From Allostella sp. ATCC 35155 (GTDB lineage: Bacteria; Pseudomonadota; Alphaproteobacteria; ATCC43930; Allostellaceae), in assembly GCA_006738865.1 (NCBI GenBank), contig AP019701.1, positions 4,646,001 to 4,710,000 on the forward strand: a stretch of 64,000 nucleotides of DNA, in the 5' to 3' direction. The notes under the pieces are model-generated. The model saw nothing but the letters and a program-made list of their open reading frames with translations. It was not told the origin of the DNA and ran no database searches. How positions within the stretch are numbered: the first letter of the stretch is position 1; each line of letters opens with the position of its first letter. Below, one piece after another: positions 23,925-32,236 of this stretch. Position numbers and translations under genes: made by a program.

Positions 23925-24785
23925 CTACCCCGCATCCAGCCCGAGATCGAGGGCCGGGGCGCTGTGGGTGATCCAGCCGGCGGAGATGATGTCGACGCCG
24001 GTGGCGGCGATGGCGCCGACCGTGGCGGCGGTGATCCGGCCTGAGGCTTCGGTGACGGCCCGCCCGGCGACGATGGCGACGGCCCGGCGCAGAATTTCGG
24101 GCGGCATGTTGTCGAGGAGCACGGCATCGGGCCCTTCGGCCATCGCCTGGGCGAGCTGGTCGAGATCGTCGACCTCCACCTCGACCTTGACCATGTGGCC
24201 GACCGAACGGCGCGCCCGCCGCACGGCCTCGGCGACGCCGCCCGCGACGGCGATGTGGTTGTCCTTGATGAGGACGCCGTCATCGAGGCCGAAGCGGTGG
24301 CTGACCCCGCCGCCGGCGCGCACCGCATGCTTCTCCAGCGCGCGCAGGCCGGGCGTCGTCTTGCGCGTGCAGGTGATGCGCGCCGGGTGCGGCCGCGCGG
24401 CAGCGACGAGGCCGGCGGTCGCGGTGGCGATGCCGGAGAGGTGGCAGAGGAAGTTGAGCGCCACCCGCTCGGCCGTGATGATCGCCCGCGCCGGCCCGTC
24501 GAGGCGCAGCACCGCGTCGCCGGGCGCAACCGGGCTACCGTCCGGCCGCTCGACCGCGATGCGGACCGCCGGATCGACGAGGCGGAAGGCGATGGCGGCC
24601 GTCGCGATGCCGGCGACGACGCCCGGCTGGCGAGCGACGACGGCGCCGCGGAAGTGGGCGTCCGCCGGCACCACCGCCGCCGTCGTGATGTCGCCGGCGC
24701 GGCCGAGATCCTCCAGCAGCGCCGCGCGCACGAGAGGTTCCACCAGGAGATCGGGCAGCGCCTCGACGATCGCACCGGTCGCCAT
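23925..24785 (-). CDS. nadC: Nicotinate-nucleotide diphosphorylase (quinolinate phosphoribosyltransferase)
   Basis: A 286-residue cytosolic enzyme converting quinolinate and PRPP to nicotinate mononucleotide in de novo NAD synthesis. Motifs include LLEDLGRAGDITTAAVVP, NFLCHLSGIATAT, ITCTRKTTPGLRALEKHAVR, the DDGVLIKDNHIAVAGG loop and GVDIISAGWITHSAPALDLGLD near the end. Its ATG overlaps the nadA stop by one base (TGATG), so the two are translationally coupled. It converges on the broken hepT gene with 5 bases between. Confidence 0.96.
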   Translation of the reverse strand: MATGAIVEALPDLLVEPLVRAALLEDLGRAGDITTAAVVPADAHFRGAVVARQPGVVAGIATAAIAFRLVDPAVRIAVERPDGSPVAPGDAVLRLDGPARAIITAERVALNFLCHLSGIATATAGLVAAARPHPARITCTRKTTPGLRALEKHAVRAGGGVSHRFGLDDGVLIKDNHIAVAGGVAEAVRRARRSVGHMVKVEVEVDDLDQLAQAMAEGPDAVLLDNMPPEILRRAVAIVAGRAVTEASGRITAATVGAIAATGVDIISAGWITHSAPALDLGLDAG

Positions 24786-25777
24786 CAGCGCACCGCCAGC
24801 ATGCGCTCGACCGCGCGGCGGGCGCGGTCCGCGATCGCGGGGTCGACCTCGACGGCGTGGGTCATCGTCTCCAGCGCATGGCGGATGTTGCCGAGGTCGA
24901 TGCGCTTCATGTGCGGGCAGAGGTTGCAGGCGCGCACCAGCTCGACCTCCGGCACCTCGGCCGCGACATTGTCGCTCATCGAGCACTCGGTCAGCAGCAG
25001 CGCCCGGGCCGGCCGGCGGTCGCGCACCCAGTCCGTCATCTGCTGGGTGGAGCCGACGAAGTCCGCCGCGGCCAGCACGTCGGGTGGACATTCGGGGTGC
25101 GCGATCACCTCGATCCCGGCATGGGCGCCGCGGACGCGCGCGATGTCGGCAGCGCTGAAGCGCTCGTGGACCTCGCAGTGGCCGTGCCAGGCGATGATCC
25201 GCTTCGTCGTGCGGCCGGCGACCCAGTTCGCCAGATACTCGTCGGGCAGGAAGAGGACGGCATCGCCCGGCAGCGATTCGACCACCCGCTCGGCATTGCC
25301 CGACGTGCAGCAGATGTCCGCCTCGGCCTTCACTGCCGCCGAGGTGTTGACGTAGACCGCGACCGGCACACCCGGATGACGCTCGCGCAGCAGCCGGACG
25401 TCCGCGGCGGTGATCGAATCCGCCAGCGAGCAGCCGGCCCGGAGGTCGGGGATCAGCACCGTCCGGCCGGGGTTCAGGATCTTCGCGGTCTCGGCCATGA
25501 AATGGACGCCGCACAGGACGATGACCTCGGCCTCGGTCCGCGCCGCCTCGCGGGCCAGCGCCAGCGAGTCGCCGACGATGTCGGCGACGCCGTGATAGAT
25601 GTCCGGCGTCTGGTAGTTGTGGGCGAGGATCACCGCGTTGCGCGCACGCTTGAGGCGCAGGATGGCGTCGATGTCGTCCGCGACCTCGTGCCATTCCGCC
25701 GCCGGGATGATCCCGTCCAGCCGCCGCCGGGCGGCGTCGAGCCGCGCCCCGTCGGAAGACCGTTCCGCCACCAGCAT
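24785..25777 (-). CDS. nadA: Quinolinate synthase
   Basis: A 330-residue [4Fe-4S] enzyme that condenses iminoaspartate with dihydroxyacetone phosphate to give quinolinate. The three cluster cysteines are recognisable at [25 protein letters not shown] and [31 protein letters not shown] is the classic N-terminal motif. ATG 25777 is preceded by AGGAGG. No nadB is in the cluster, so iminoaspartate must come from a gene elsewhere (NadB or aspartate dehydrogenase). The promoter region carries palindromes that fit control by the NadQ regulator encoded just upstream. Confidence 0.96.
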   Translation of the reverse strand: MLVAERSSDGARLDAARRRLDGIIPAAEWHEVADDIDAILRLKRARNAVILAHNYQTPDIYHGVADIVGDSLALAREAARTEAEVIVLCGVHFMAETAKILNPGRTVLIPDLRAGCSLADSITAADVRLLRERHPGVPVAVYVNTSAAVKAEADICCTSGNAERVVESLPGDAVLFLPDEYLANWVAGRTTKRIIAWHGHCEVHERFSAADIARVRGAHAGIEVIAHPECPPDVLAAADFVGSTQQMTDWVRDRRPARALLLTECSMSDNVAAEVPEVELVRACNLCPHMKRIDLGNIRHALETMTHAVEVDPAIADRARRAVERMLAVR

Positions 25778-25787
25778 CTCAACCTCC

Positions 25788-25844
25788 TTATACTCCGATC
25801 GAGTATTTCAGAGGTAATTCTAAGCCTGAGTATAAGCCTGTCAA
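25788..25844 (-). promoter_or_regulatory. nadA promoter with candidate NadQ operators
   Basis: On the minus strand TTGACA (25844-25839) and TAGAAT (25822-25817) are 16 bases apart, a good sigma-70-type promoter. Between them sits TTATACTC (25835-25828), and downstream lies the perfect inverted repeat ATACTC, 5 bases, GAGTAT (25790-25806), which extends to GAGTATAA just before the ribosome site. NadQ is known to regulate nad genes in alphaproteobacteria through such palindromes; linking these exact sites to it is an inference. Confidence 0.65.
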
Positions 25845-25851
25845 GAACGGA

Positions 25852-26820
25852 TCAGGCCGCCGGCTGGCGCGGTCGTGGCAGGCGGAGGCCCGGCGCGGGA
25901 CGCTCCAGCAGGACTTCCGAGCGGAAGCGCAGCAGTCGGGCGGGCCGGCCGCCCGTCTCGGTCGTCACCTCGCCCGTTTCCTCCACCAGGCCCTGCTGCT
26001 CGACGAGGCGCCGGAAGTTCGGCTTGTGCAGGCGGATGCCGGCCAGCCCTTCCACCGTCTGCTGAAGCTGCAGGAAGGTGAAGGCGGGCGGCATCAGCTC
26101 GAAGACGATCGGCCGGTACTTGATCTTTCCGCGCAGCCGGCCGATGGCGGTGGCGAGGATGCGACGATGGTCGGCACGCATGACGCTGCCTTCACCCACC
26201 CCTGGCGGAGCCCCTGCTTCCGACACCAACCCGGCGCCATAGAGCAGTTCGTAGCGCTCCAGGACGCGGTCCTCGATCCAGCCGTCGCCGCCCGTCCCGA
26301 AGGTCGCGGCGAGGCGGTCGCGGCGCAGCTGGCGCGCGCCGGCGGTCGCCCCCGAATCGGCCCAGGCGACGAGGCGCGCCTCCAGCCGGTCGAGCGCTGC
26401 CGGCTGCCCGTCGCGCCGGTCCTCCCACGGAAACCAGCGATACCATCCTTCCCACGCGGCATCGGCGCTGCCGGCGGGCCGCGCCTCGCGCACGAGCGCG
26501 AGATAGCCGATCGACAGGGCGCGAACGCCGGGATCGCAGGCCGTCCGGTCGCGGTCGCCGAAGGTATAGAGCTGCTCGACATGGCCGAGTTCCTGGCGCG
26601 TCTGCTCGGCGACCCAGCTGCGCAGGCCGGCCTCCAGCGTGCGGTGGGTTGCCTCCAGCGGGCCCGACGGCAGGCCCGGCGCACCACCTCCTTCGCCGCG
26701 CAGCGCCAGCACCGAGGGGCCGGCCGGCGTGGCCGCCACGATGGCGGCGCTGAGTTCGACCGTCACCTGGCCGGGCGCAGGCGGCGCTTCGTCGGACTCG
26801 GGCACCCGGCTTTCGGACAT
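25852..26820 (-). CDS. nadQ: NadQ-like Nudix-related transcriptional regulator of NAD synthesis
   Basis: A 322-residue protein from ATG 26820. The N-terminal two-thirds is a Nudix-like fold (QVTVELSAAIVAATPAGPSV, LEAGLRSWVAEQTRQELGHV, YTFGDRDR, ALSIGYLALVREARPAG), but the canonical Nudix box glutamates (REx2EExGx) are missing, so it should sense a ligand rather than hydrolyse it. The C-terminal third (GKIKYRPIVFELMPPAFTFL, LQQTVEGLAGIRLHKPNFRR, ETGGRPARLLRF) is a winged helix as in NrtR/NadQ. Its position directly upstream of nadA-nadC, with palindromes in between, supports a role as their repressor. It starts 4 bases after the M48 peptidase stop, so it may be read from that gene's transcript. 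Confidence 0.8.
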   Translation of the reverse strand: MSESRVPESDEAPPAPGQVTVELSAAIVAATPAGPSVLALRGEGGGAPGLPSGPLEATHRTLEAGLRSWVAEQTRQELGHVEQLYTFGDRDRTACDPGVRALSIGYLALVREARPAGSADAAWEGWYRWFPWEDRRDGQPAALDRLEARLVAWADSGATAGARQLRRDRLAATFGTGGDGWIEDRVLERYELLYGAGLVSEAGAPPGVGEGSVMRADHRRILATAIGRLRGKIKYRPIVFELMPPAFTFLQLQQTVEGLAGIRLHKPNFRRLVEQQGLVEETGEVTTETGGRPARLLRFRSEVLLERPAPGLRLPRPRQPAA

Positions 26821-26824
26821 GCTC

Positions 26825-27928
26825 CTATCGTAGCGCGGGAACCATTGCCGCATCACGACCGGCGGCATCCGGATCGTCCGCTTCCGGATCGTCCGGGCCG
26901 GTATCGGCCGGCGGATGCGGGGCAAGCGGCCCCGGATCGCGTCCTCCGGCAAAGGCGACGAGCGCGGCAACCCGCTCCTGCACCGTCGGATGGGTCGCGG
27001 TCAGCCGTGCGAAGAAGCCCCGGTCGGCCGGATGGTCGATCATCATCGCCTGCAGATCCTCCGGAACGCGGGGCATGGCCGAGCGACCCTCTATCTTCCG
27101 CAGGGCCGAGATCATCGCGTCGGGATTGCGGGTCAGCTCGACCGCGCCGGCATCGGCCATGAACTCCCGCGTGCGGGAGAGGGAAAACCGGATGACGACC
27201 GCGAGCAGGCGGGCCAGCAGGAGGCAGGCGACGGCGATCAGGATCAGCAGGATCGCCGCCCCGGCATTGCCCTTGCGGTTGCCTCCCGAGCCACCGGAGC
27301 GGCCGAGGCGGCCGCCGGACCCAAGCGGGATTCGTCTCCAGCCTCGGCCAAGGAGGTCGGCGAGCAGCGAGACGATGCCGACGAAGACCGTCGCCACCAT
27401 CAGCAGTCGCACGTCGCCGTGACGGATATGGCTCAACTCGTGGGCCAGCACCGCCTCGAGCTCGGGCGGCTCCAGCGCCTCCAGCAGCCCGCGGGTGACG
27501 ACGACGGTGTACTGCTCGCGCGTCACGCCGGCCGCGTAGGCGTTGAGGGCATCGGTTTCGATGATGCCGAGGCGCGGCGTCGGCAGGCCGCGGGCGATGC
27601 ACAGCGTCTCCAGCATCGCGTGGAGCTGCGGCTCGTCGCGCCGCCCGACCATGCGGGCGCCCGTCATGGCGCCGACCAGGCGGACGTTCCAGAACCAGGC
27701 GACCGCGAACCAGAGGAGCGCGGCCGCCACCGCCAGCGCCGCCAGGAGCGGCAGGCGGCGCGCCGCCTCGGCGAGGCCGGCGCCGACGCTCTGCGCCTCG
27801 CCCGCCGCGAGCAGCAGGGCCACGGCATAGGCGACGAGCAGCAGCAGGACGGGGAAGCCCGCCAGCAGGGCGAGCGAGCGCAGCCCGTTGTTCCAGAGAT
27901 GGGTCTTCAGACCTATGGCGGTGATCAT
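26825..27928 (-). CDS. M48 family metallopeptidase (HtpX-like)
   Basis: A 367-residue inner-membrane zinc protease. Two hydrophobic segments precede the catalytic domain (LALLAGFPVLLLLVAYAVALL and LPLLAALAVAAALLWFAVAWF), followed by LGIIETDALNAYAAGVTREQ, the zinc motif AVLAHELSHIRHGD, and two more hydrophobic stretches; the third ligand is the Glu in SRTREFMADAGAVELT. A glycine/serine-rich low-complexity loop separates helices. The C-terminal tail is acidic and disordered. It follows a lemA gene with about 24 bases between, a recurrent LemA plus M48 pairing thought to act in envelope quality control. Confidence 0.9.
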   Translation of the reverse strand: MITAIGLKTHLWNNGLRSLALLAGFPVLLLLVAYAVALLLAAGEAQSVGAGLAEAARRLPLLAALAVAAALLWFAVAWFWNVRLVGAMTGARMVGRRDEPQLHAMLETLCIARGLPTPRLGIIETDALNAYAAGVTREQYTVVVTRGLLEALEPPELEAVLAHELSHIRHGDVRLLMVATVFVGIVSLLADLLGRGWRRIPLGSGGRLGRSGGSGGNRKGNAGAAILLILIAVACLLLARLLAVVIRFSLSRTREFMADAGAVELTRNPDAMISALRKIEGRSAMPRVPEDLQAMMIDHPADRGFFARLTATHPTVQERVAALVAFAGGRDPGPLAPHPPADTGPDDPEADDPDAAGRDAAMVPALR

Positions 27929-27952
27929 GGCCGGCGCCCGTTCCAGCCGGGA

Positions 27953-28510
27953 TCAGAAGGCGACGCGCGGCGGGGCCTCGACGACCTTGCGCTCGTCCAC
28001 GCCGAGTTCGAAGAAGGCGCGGGCGCGGAAGCCGAGGGCGCCCGCGAAGAGGACTGCCGGCACCTGCTCGATCGCCGCGTTGAATTCCGACACCGCGTTG
28101 TTGAAGAAGCGGCGGGCCGCGGCAATGCGGTTCTCAAGGTCGGAGAGGTCGCGCTGCAGCTCGAGGAAATTCGTCGCCGCCTTCAGGTCGGGATAGGATT
28201 CGGCGAGCGCGAAGAGGCGGCCGAGCGCGCCCGACAGGGCCGCCTCGGCCCGCCCGGCCTCGCCCGGCCCATGGGCGGCGACGGCGGCATTGCGGGCGGC
28301 CACCACCTGTTCCAGCGTCTGGCGCTCATGGCCGGCATAGCCTTTCACGGTCTCGACGAGGTTCGGCACCAGGTCGTGCCGCTGCTTCAGCTGGACGTCG
28401 ACGTCGGCCCAGGCCTGGTTGGTCGTCTGCCGCAGCGCGACGAGCCGGTTGTAGACGAACACCAGCCACAGCACGACCGCCGCTGCGACGCCGATCACGA
28501 TCCATTCCAT
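27953..28510 (-). CDS. lemA: LemA family protein
   Basis: A 185-residue protein starting at ATG 28510 (MEWIVIGVAAAVVLWLVFVY) after a GGAGAGG site. One N-terminal membrane helix is followed by the conserved LemA segment YNRLVALRQTTNQAWADVDV, QLKQRHDLVPNLVETVKGYA, and the later ENRIAAARRFFNNAVSEFN. LemA proteins are helical, anchored with a periplasmic or extracellular bulk, and of unclear function. It is the first gene of an apparent lemA, M48 peptidase, nadQ run. Confidence 0.92.
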   Translation of the reverse strand: MEWIVIGVAAAVVLWLVFVYNRLVALRQTTNQAWADVDVQLKQRHDLVPNLVETVKGYAGHERQTLEQVVAARNAAVAAHGPGEAGRAEAALSGALGRLFALAESYPDLKAATNFLELQRDLSDLENRIAAARRFFNNAVSEFNAAIEQVPAVLFAGALGFRARAFFELGVDERKVVEAPPRVAF

Positions 28511-28622
28511 TGCCAACACCTCTCCCCGGACCCGGCACCTCAGGGGCGCCGTGTATCGCCCCTGCGTCGCGCCGCGCCAGCTTCCGGTTCAGACGCAGGT
28601 TCGTCGGACCGGCCCGCGGCGC

Positions 28623-29036
28623 TCACGCCGACAGCACGGCCACCGCGCGCCGCTCCGCCGCGGCAATCAGTGCCGAGTCGCAGGATGCGAGCGGAACCCG
28701 CTTGCGCAAGGCCAGCTCGAGGTAGGCTGCATCGTAGGGCGTCAGGCCTTCATCGCGCGAAAGCTGCCGGGTCGCGCCCCATGCCTGCCGGTCGGTGTCC
28801 TCGTCGACACGGATCGCGAGGCGCCCCAATCGCACGAGCGAGCGGTCGACATACGCCTCCTCGCACCGACCGCGCCGGACTGCATTGCACAGGAAGTTGA
28901 CGACCTCCAGCCGCCACAGGCCGGGAACGAAGGCGCCCTCGGCGGCGACGCGACGCAGCACCGCATGCGCGCCTGCGGTCCGTTCGTCGTCGAACAGCCA
29001 GGCGACCGCCATGGAAGCGTCGAGGACGACGCTCAC
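28623..29036 (-). CDS. VapC-family PIN-domain ribonuclease toxin
   Basis: A 137-residue PIN-domain toxin, apparently intact. The N-terminal acidic residue is in SVVLDASMAVAWLFDDE, a further acidic residue is in LWRLEVVNFL, and the C-terminal pair is in EGLTPYDAAYLELALRKRVP and LASCDSALIAAAE. It should cleave RNA in a Mg-dependent manner when released from its antitoxin. ATG 29036 overlaps the antitoxin stop as ATGA, the standard antitoxin-first order. Unlike the other toxins in this window no lesion is seen. Confidence 0.88.
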   Translation of the reverse strand: MSVVLDASMAVAWLFDDERTAGAHAVLRRVAAEGAFVPGLWRLEVVNFLCNAVRRGRCEEAYVDRSLVRLGRLAIRVDEDTDRQAWGATRQLSRDEGLTPYDAAYLELALRKRVPLASCDSALIAAAERRAVAVLSA

Positions 29037-29299
29037 CCGCGGCGACCCTCGTCGAGCAGTTCCCGGATCGACACATCTCCCAGGGAGTGGCGACTGCTGT
29101 CGGCGACGATCTCGGCTGCCGCCGCAGCCGCGTCCTGTCGCGCCCGGATATGGGCTGCCCGCCGTCGGACGACGAGATCGCCGTCCTGGAGTTCAACCTC
29201 CACCGTCTCGCCGTCGGCCAGACCGGACGCACGAGCGACATCCATGGGAACCCGGATGGCGAGGTTCTTGCCCCATTTCCCCACGATACTGTGCGTCAT
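29033..29299 (-). CDS. AbrB/MazE-type antitoxin of the VapC pair
   Basis: An 88-residue protein from ATG 29299, preceded by GGAGAG. The N-terminal swapped-hairpin AbrB DNA-binding domain is clear: HSIVGKWGKNLAIRVPMDVA, RASGLADGETVEVELQDGDL, VVRRR. The C-terminal half (ADSSRHSLGDVSIRELLDEG) should wrap around the VapC toxin. It would repress its own promoter together with VapC. The gene overlaps vapC by 4 bases. Confidence 0.88.
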   Translation of the reverse strand: MTHSIVGKWGKNLAIRVPMDVARASGLADGETVEVELQDGDLVVRRRAAHIRARQDAAAAAAEIVADSSRHSLGDVSIRELLDEGRRG

Positions 29300-29486
29300 C
29301 CGGACTCTCCCCATCTCAGAATAGTCTGGGATATCCTCAATTGGAGCGCAAGTCGCAGACACGGAACGGCGGGCGCTGGCTGTGGGCCGGCGCCCTCACG
29401 GCCGTCCGGCAGGCGGTAGCGGCCCTTGGCATGGTCACCTTCGCCGCACTCATCGCCGCCGCCAGCTTCCGGCCGCGGCCGCGCAG

Positions 29487-30131
29487 TCAGAGCTTCTGAG
29501 CGAAACGCGGCCCCGGGATGAGGTCGTAGGGAGCCTGCCAGCCCGGCAGGCCCGCGATCCGGCCGAGCCAAGCGGCGACCGCCGGATGGGATTCCGGCAG
29601 GTCATAGCCCGTCTCCTCGGCGGGATAGTAGAGGTAGGCGCACATCGAAAGGTCGGCGACGGTCGGACGGTCGCCCGCGGCGAACGGCATCTGCTCGAAA
29701 TGGCGCTCGGCGACGGCGAGCGCCCCGTCGACACGGCCGCGAAAGAAGGCGAGCACGTCGGCGCTCGGCGTCGCGGAGAACGCGCGCAGGAAGCGATAAG
29801 TGGCGAGATAGCTCGTCAGCTTGTGATTGTCCCACAGCAGCCAGCGCAGGATCTCGTAGCGCTCGGCGTCGGTTTCGCCCTGGAAGCGGCCATGGCGTTC
29901 GGCTAGGCGCAGCAGGGCGGCACCGGTCTGGGTCAAGCGCGTGCCGTCCTCCTCCAGGACGGGGATCTCGCCCATTTCGTTGACGCTGGCGCGCCATTCC
30001 GGCGAGCGCGTCTGGCCGCCGAAGAAGTCCGTCCAGACGGGCTCCCAGGACTGGCCGCACAGGGTCAGCATCAGGCCGAGCTTGTAGCTGTTGCCGGACT
30101 CCGGAAAGCAGTGGAGGCGATACTGGGGCAT
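29487..30131 (-). CDS. Glutathione S-transferase family protein
   Basis: A 214-residue cytosolic protein with an N-terminal thioredoxin-like domain (YRLHCFPESGNSYKLGLMLT, then NEMGEIPVLEEDGTRLTQTG, where the cis-proline and glutathione-binding residues lie) and an all-helical C-terminal domain (RPTVADLSMCAYLYYPAEE, containing the conserved N-capping box). It likely conjugates or reduces with glutathione; the substrate is unknown. It is preceded closely by tRNA-Gln on the same strand. Confidence 0.9.
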   Translation of the reverse strand: MPQYRLHCFPESGNSYKLGLMLTLCGQSWEPVWTDFFGGQTRSPEWRASVNEMGEIPVLEEDGTRLTQTGAALLRLAERHGRFQGETDAERYEILRWLLWDNHKLTSYLATYRFLRAFSATPSADVLAFFRGRVDGALAVAERHFEQMPFAAGDRPTVADLSMCAYLYYPAEETGYDLPESHPAVAAWLGRIAGLPGWQAPYDLIPGPRFAQKL

Positions 30132-30192
30132 GGCGGGGCTCCCGGATCCGTCGGTGGTGGCGCGGTCTCTCGCGCACTTCGGCCGGCCGGTC

Positions 30193-30267
30193 TGGCTGGG
30201 GCGCCAGGATTCGAACCTGGGAATGGCGGAATCAAAATCCGCTGCCTTACCACTTGGCTACGCCCCA
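30193..30267 (-). tRNA. tRNA-Gln (anticodon TTG), with encoded CCA
   Basis: The minus strand forms a cloverleaf with acceptor TGGGGCG/CGCCCCA, anticodon stem GCGGA/TCCGC with loop TTTTGAT (anticodon TTG), T-loop GTTCGAATC, discriminator G and genomic CCA. The U1-A72 acceptor pair is typical of tRNA-Gln. Confidence 0.97.
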
Positions 30268-30386
30268 ATGCCCACCGACACGGGCGGCCGGCAAACTAGT
30301 CGGCGGCGCGCCTGCGGGCAAGGGCGGCACGACCCGTGCTATCCAGGGCCTTCGGACCACCATTCTCGCCAGCCGCGGTGCCCATC

Positions 30387-31100
30387 ATGTCGCACGCCGA
30401 CGAACCGGCCCTCGTCCTCCTCTCGGGCGGCCAGGATTCCGCCACCTGTCTCGCCTGGGCGCTCGACCGCTTCGGTCGGGTCGAGACCCTGGGCTTCGAC
30501 TATGGCCAGCGCCATCGCATCGAGCTCGACTGCCGGCCGCGCCTGCGCGAGGGCATGGCGGCCGTGCGGCCGCAATGGGCGGAGCGACTGGGACCGGACC
30601 ACATGCTCGACCTCTCGACGCTGGGGCAGATCAGCGACACGGCCCTGACGCGCGAGACGGAGATCACGATGACGGCGGCCGGGCTGCCCAGCACCTTCGT
30701 GCCCGGCCGCAACCTGCTGTTCTTCACCTATGCCGCCGCGCTCGCCTATCGCCGCGGCATCCGCCACCTCGTCGGCGGCATGTGCGAGACCGACTATTCG
30801 GGCTATCCCGACTGTCGCGACGACACGCTGAAGGCCCTCCAGGTGGCGCTGACGCTGGGGCTCGACCGGCGTGTCACCATCCACACGCCGCTGATGTGGC
30901 GGGACAAGGCGGCGACCTGGGCCCTGGCCGAGACGCTGGGCGGCACGGCGCTGGTCGACCTCATCCGCGAGGACACGGTGACCTGCTATCTGGGCGACCG
31001 CCGCCACCGCCACGACTGGGGCTATGGCTGCGGCACCTGCCCGGCCTGCGAACTGCGGCGCGCCGGCTGGGAGGGATACGAGGTGGCCTCCCGCACCTAG
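30387..31100 (+). CDS. queC: 7-cyano-7-deazaguanine synthase
   Basis: A 237-residue ATP-dependent enzyme that turns 7-carboxy-7-deazaguanine into preQ0 on the queuosine pathway. The PP-loop is [18 protein letters not shown]; other family motifs are [42 protein letters not shown] and the zinc site [20 protein letters not shown] 30387 is chosen because it puts the PP-loop at the usual distance from the N-terminus. Its stop codon lies 8 bases before the terminal stem-loop of cassette copy B, which may also terminate queC. Confidence 0.95.
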   Translation: MSHADEPALVLLSGGQDSATCLAWALDRFGRVETLGFDYGQRHRIELDCRPRLREGMAAVRPQWAERLGPDHMLDLSTLGQISDTALTRETEITMTAAGLPSTFVPGRNLLFFTYAAALAYRRGIRHLVGGMCETDYSGYPDCRDDTLKALQVALTLGLDRRVTIHTPLMWRDKAATWALAETLGGTALVDLIREDTVTCYLGDRRHRHDWGYGCGTCPACELRRAGWEGYEVASRT

Positions 31101-31108
31101 CCAAGCGA

Positions 31109-31139
31109 AACGGGCCCGCGACTGGATCGCGGGCCCGTT
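31109..31139. terminator. Strong stem-loop ending cassette copy B and queC
   Basis: AACGGGCCCGCGA and TCGCGGGCCCGTT form a 13-bp perfect stem with a 5-base loop. It is placed between the queC stop (31100) and the convergent nonapeptide gene, so it can serve as a bidirectional terminator. It is identical to the hairpin at 12121-12151 apart from orientation. Confidence 0.75.
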
Positions 31140-31245
31140 GGCGTCGGGGGGAGGGGAAAAGGGGGTCGGCGGCCGGTCCGGGGCTGGCCAGGGGAATGGC
31201 CGGCCCTCGGGGACTGGGGGCTGGACCGGCCGCCGGGGGCGCTCG

Positions 31246-31536
31246 CTAGCGGCCGAGCTTCTGGTCGCCGTCGACCGACTGGCCGAACTTGCCTTCGTCG
31301 AGGTTGGCGCCGAACTTGCCGTCCTCGAGGTTGCGGCCATACTTGCCCTCGTCCTGGTTGCGGCCGTACTTGCCGTCCTCCTGGTTGGCGCCGAACTTGC
31401 CCTCGTCGACCAGCGCACCGTACTTGCCCTGGTCCTGGTTGGCGCCGAACTTGCCGCCGTCCAGCGACAGGGGCGAGGCGGAGGCGGCGAAGGAGACGAG
31501 ACCGGCGACGACGGCCGAAGCGATGATGCGGATCAT
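31246..31536 (-). CDS. Small secreted protein made of seven nonapeptide repeats (copy B)
   Basis: The twin of the gene at 11655-11945: 96 residues, signal peptide MIRIIASAVVAGLVSFAASA, then seven units of G-K-[F/Y]-G-x-N-x-[D/E]-[D/E] and the tail DQKLGR. It differs from copy A at two signal-peptide residues and at one aromatic residue of the seventh repeat. The AGGAGG ribosome site, candidate stress promoter and terminator are also conserved. Maintenance of two nearly identical copies argues for a dosage-sensitive or recently duplicated function. No family is recognised. Confidence 0.85.
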   Translation of the reverse strand: MIRIIASAVVAGLVSFAASASPLSLDGGKFGANQDQGKYGALVDEGKFGANQEDGKYGRNQDEGKYGRNLEDGKFGANLDEGKFGQSVDGDQKLGR

Positions 31537-31645
31537 GGGAACCTCCTGGAATTTCCTTGGGCGATCGGTCCATCCCCGTCCGCCCCTTGCGATGACCAGA
31601 AGGTAGGCGCCGCCACCCGCCGCGGCGAATCACGCCCGCTCACTC

Positions 31646-31671
31646 CACGGTGAGCCCATCATGACCGTTCC
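31646..31671 (-). promoter_or_regulatory. Candidate EcfG-type promoter of nonapeptide gene copy B
   Basis: On the minus strand GGAAC (31671-31667) is followed after 17 bases by CGTG (31649-31646), the same arrangement as at copy A and one mismatch from the GGAAC/CGTT general stress consensus. The divergent acetyltransferase starts 55 bases away. Confidence 0.5.
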
Positions 31672-31725
31672 GTGATCGCCGCACCGCCGCCGACGCCACG
31701 CCATCCAACTCGAGGAGTTCCACCG

Positions 31726-32208
31726 ATGCCCGAAATCGCCATTCGCACCGCACAGGCCGGCGATGCCGGCACGCTGATGCGGCTGGTCCGCGCCCTTGCC
31801 GACTATGAGAGCCTGTCGGAGAACGTCGTCTCTACGGAAGCCGACCTCGTGCGCGACGGCTTCGGTCCCGCGCCCGCCTTCGAGGCGCGGATCGTCTCGC
31901 TGGACGGGCGGGACGTCGGCTTCGCGCTGTTCTATCCGACCTATTCCACCTTCACCGGCCGCCGCACCCTCTTCCTGGAGGATCTCTTCGTCGATCCCGA
32001 GGCCCGCGGCCATGGGCTCGGCCGGCTGCTGCTGGAGGATCTCGCCGGGATCGCCGCCGACCGAGGCTGGCAGACGATCGTGCTTCATGTCCTCGACTGG
32101 AATCCGACCCGCCGCTTCTACGAGCGTCTCGGCTTCCGGCAGCACGGCCAGTGGCTTCTCCACACCCTGACGGGCGACGCGCTGCGCCGGCTGGCCAAGC
32201 GGGATTGA
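31726..32208 (+). CDS. GNAT family N-acetyltransferase
   Basis: A 160-residue acetyltransferase starting at ATG 31726 after GAGGAG. The acetyl-CoA site is LEDLFVDPEARGHGLGRLLL, with IVLHVLDWNPTRRFYERLGF as the C-terminal motif B; the N-terminal IRTAQAGDAGTLMRLVRALA is typical of the diamine/spermidine acetyltransferase-like subgroup. The acceptor amine is unknown. The upstream 33 bases belong to cassette copy B or its boundary. Confidence 0.9.
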   Translation: MPEIAIRTAQAGDAGTLMRLVRALADYESLSENVVSTEADLVRDGFGPAPAFEARIVSLDGRDVGFALFYPTYSTFTGRRTLFLEDLFVDPEARGHGLGRLLLEDLAGIAADRGWQTIVLHVLDWNPTRRFYERLGFRQHGQWLLHTLTGDALRRLAKRD

Positions 32209-32236
32209 CCGCCCGACCGCGCAGAATCGGCAGGCG

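Larger units (their letters stand above)
31109..31692 (-). repeat. Nonapeptide-gene cassette, copy B (inverted partner of 11499-12151)
   Basis: This 584-bp block is nearly identical to copy A in reverse orientation. One end is the 31-bp stem-loop at 31109-31139; the other lies in the sequence upstream of the acetyltransferase start. It lacks the 65-bp stem-loop insert of copy A and four C-run bases. The two copies are about 19 kb apart and inverted, so recombination between them would flip the intervening DNA. Confidence 0.92.

Noticed and set aside
29340-29499. Possible 52-codon frame starting at TTG between the antitoxin and GST genes
   Set aside because: It has one weakly hydrophobic stretch but no ribosome site, and its end overlaps the GST gene; support is too thin for a gene call.
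30193-31100. Idea that queC next to tRNA-Gln reflects queuosine modification of that tRNA
   Set aside because: Queuosine is placed in tRNAs with GUN anticodons (His, Asp, Asn, Tyr), not in tRNA-Gln with UUG; the adjacency is likely coincidental.
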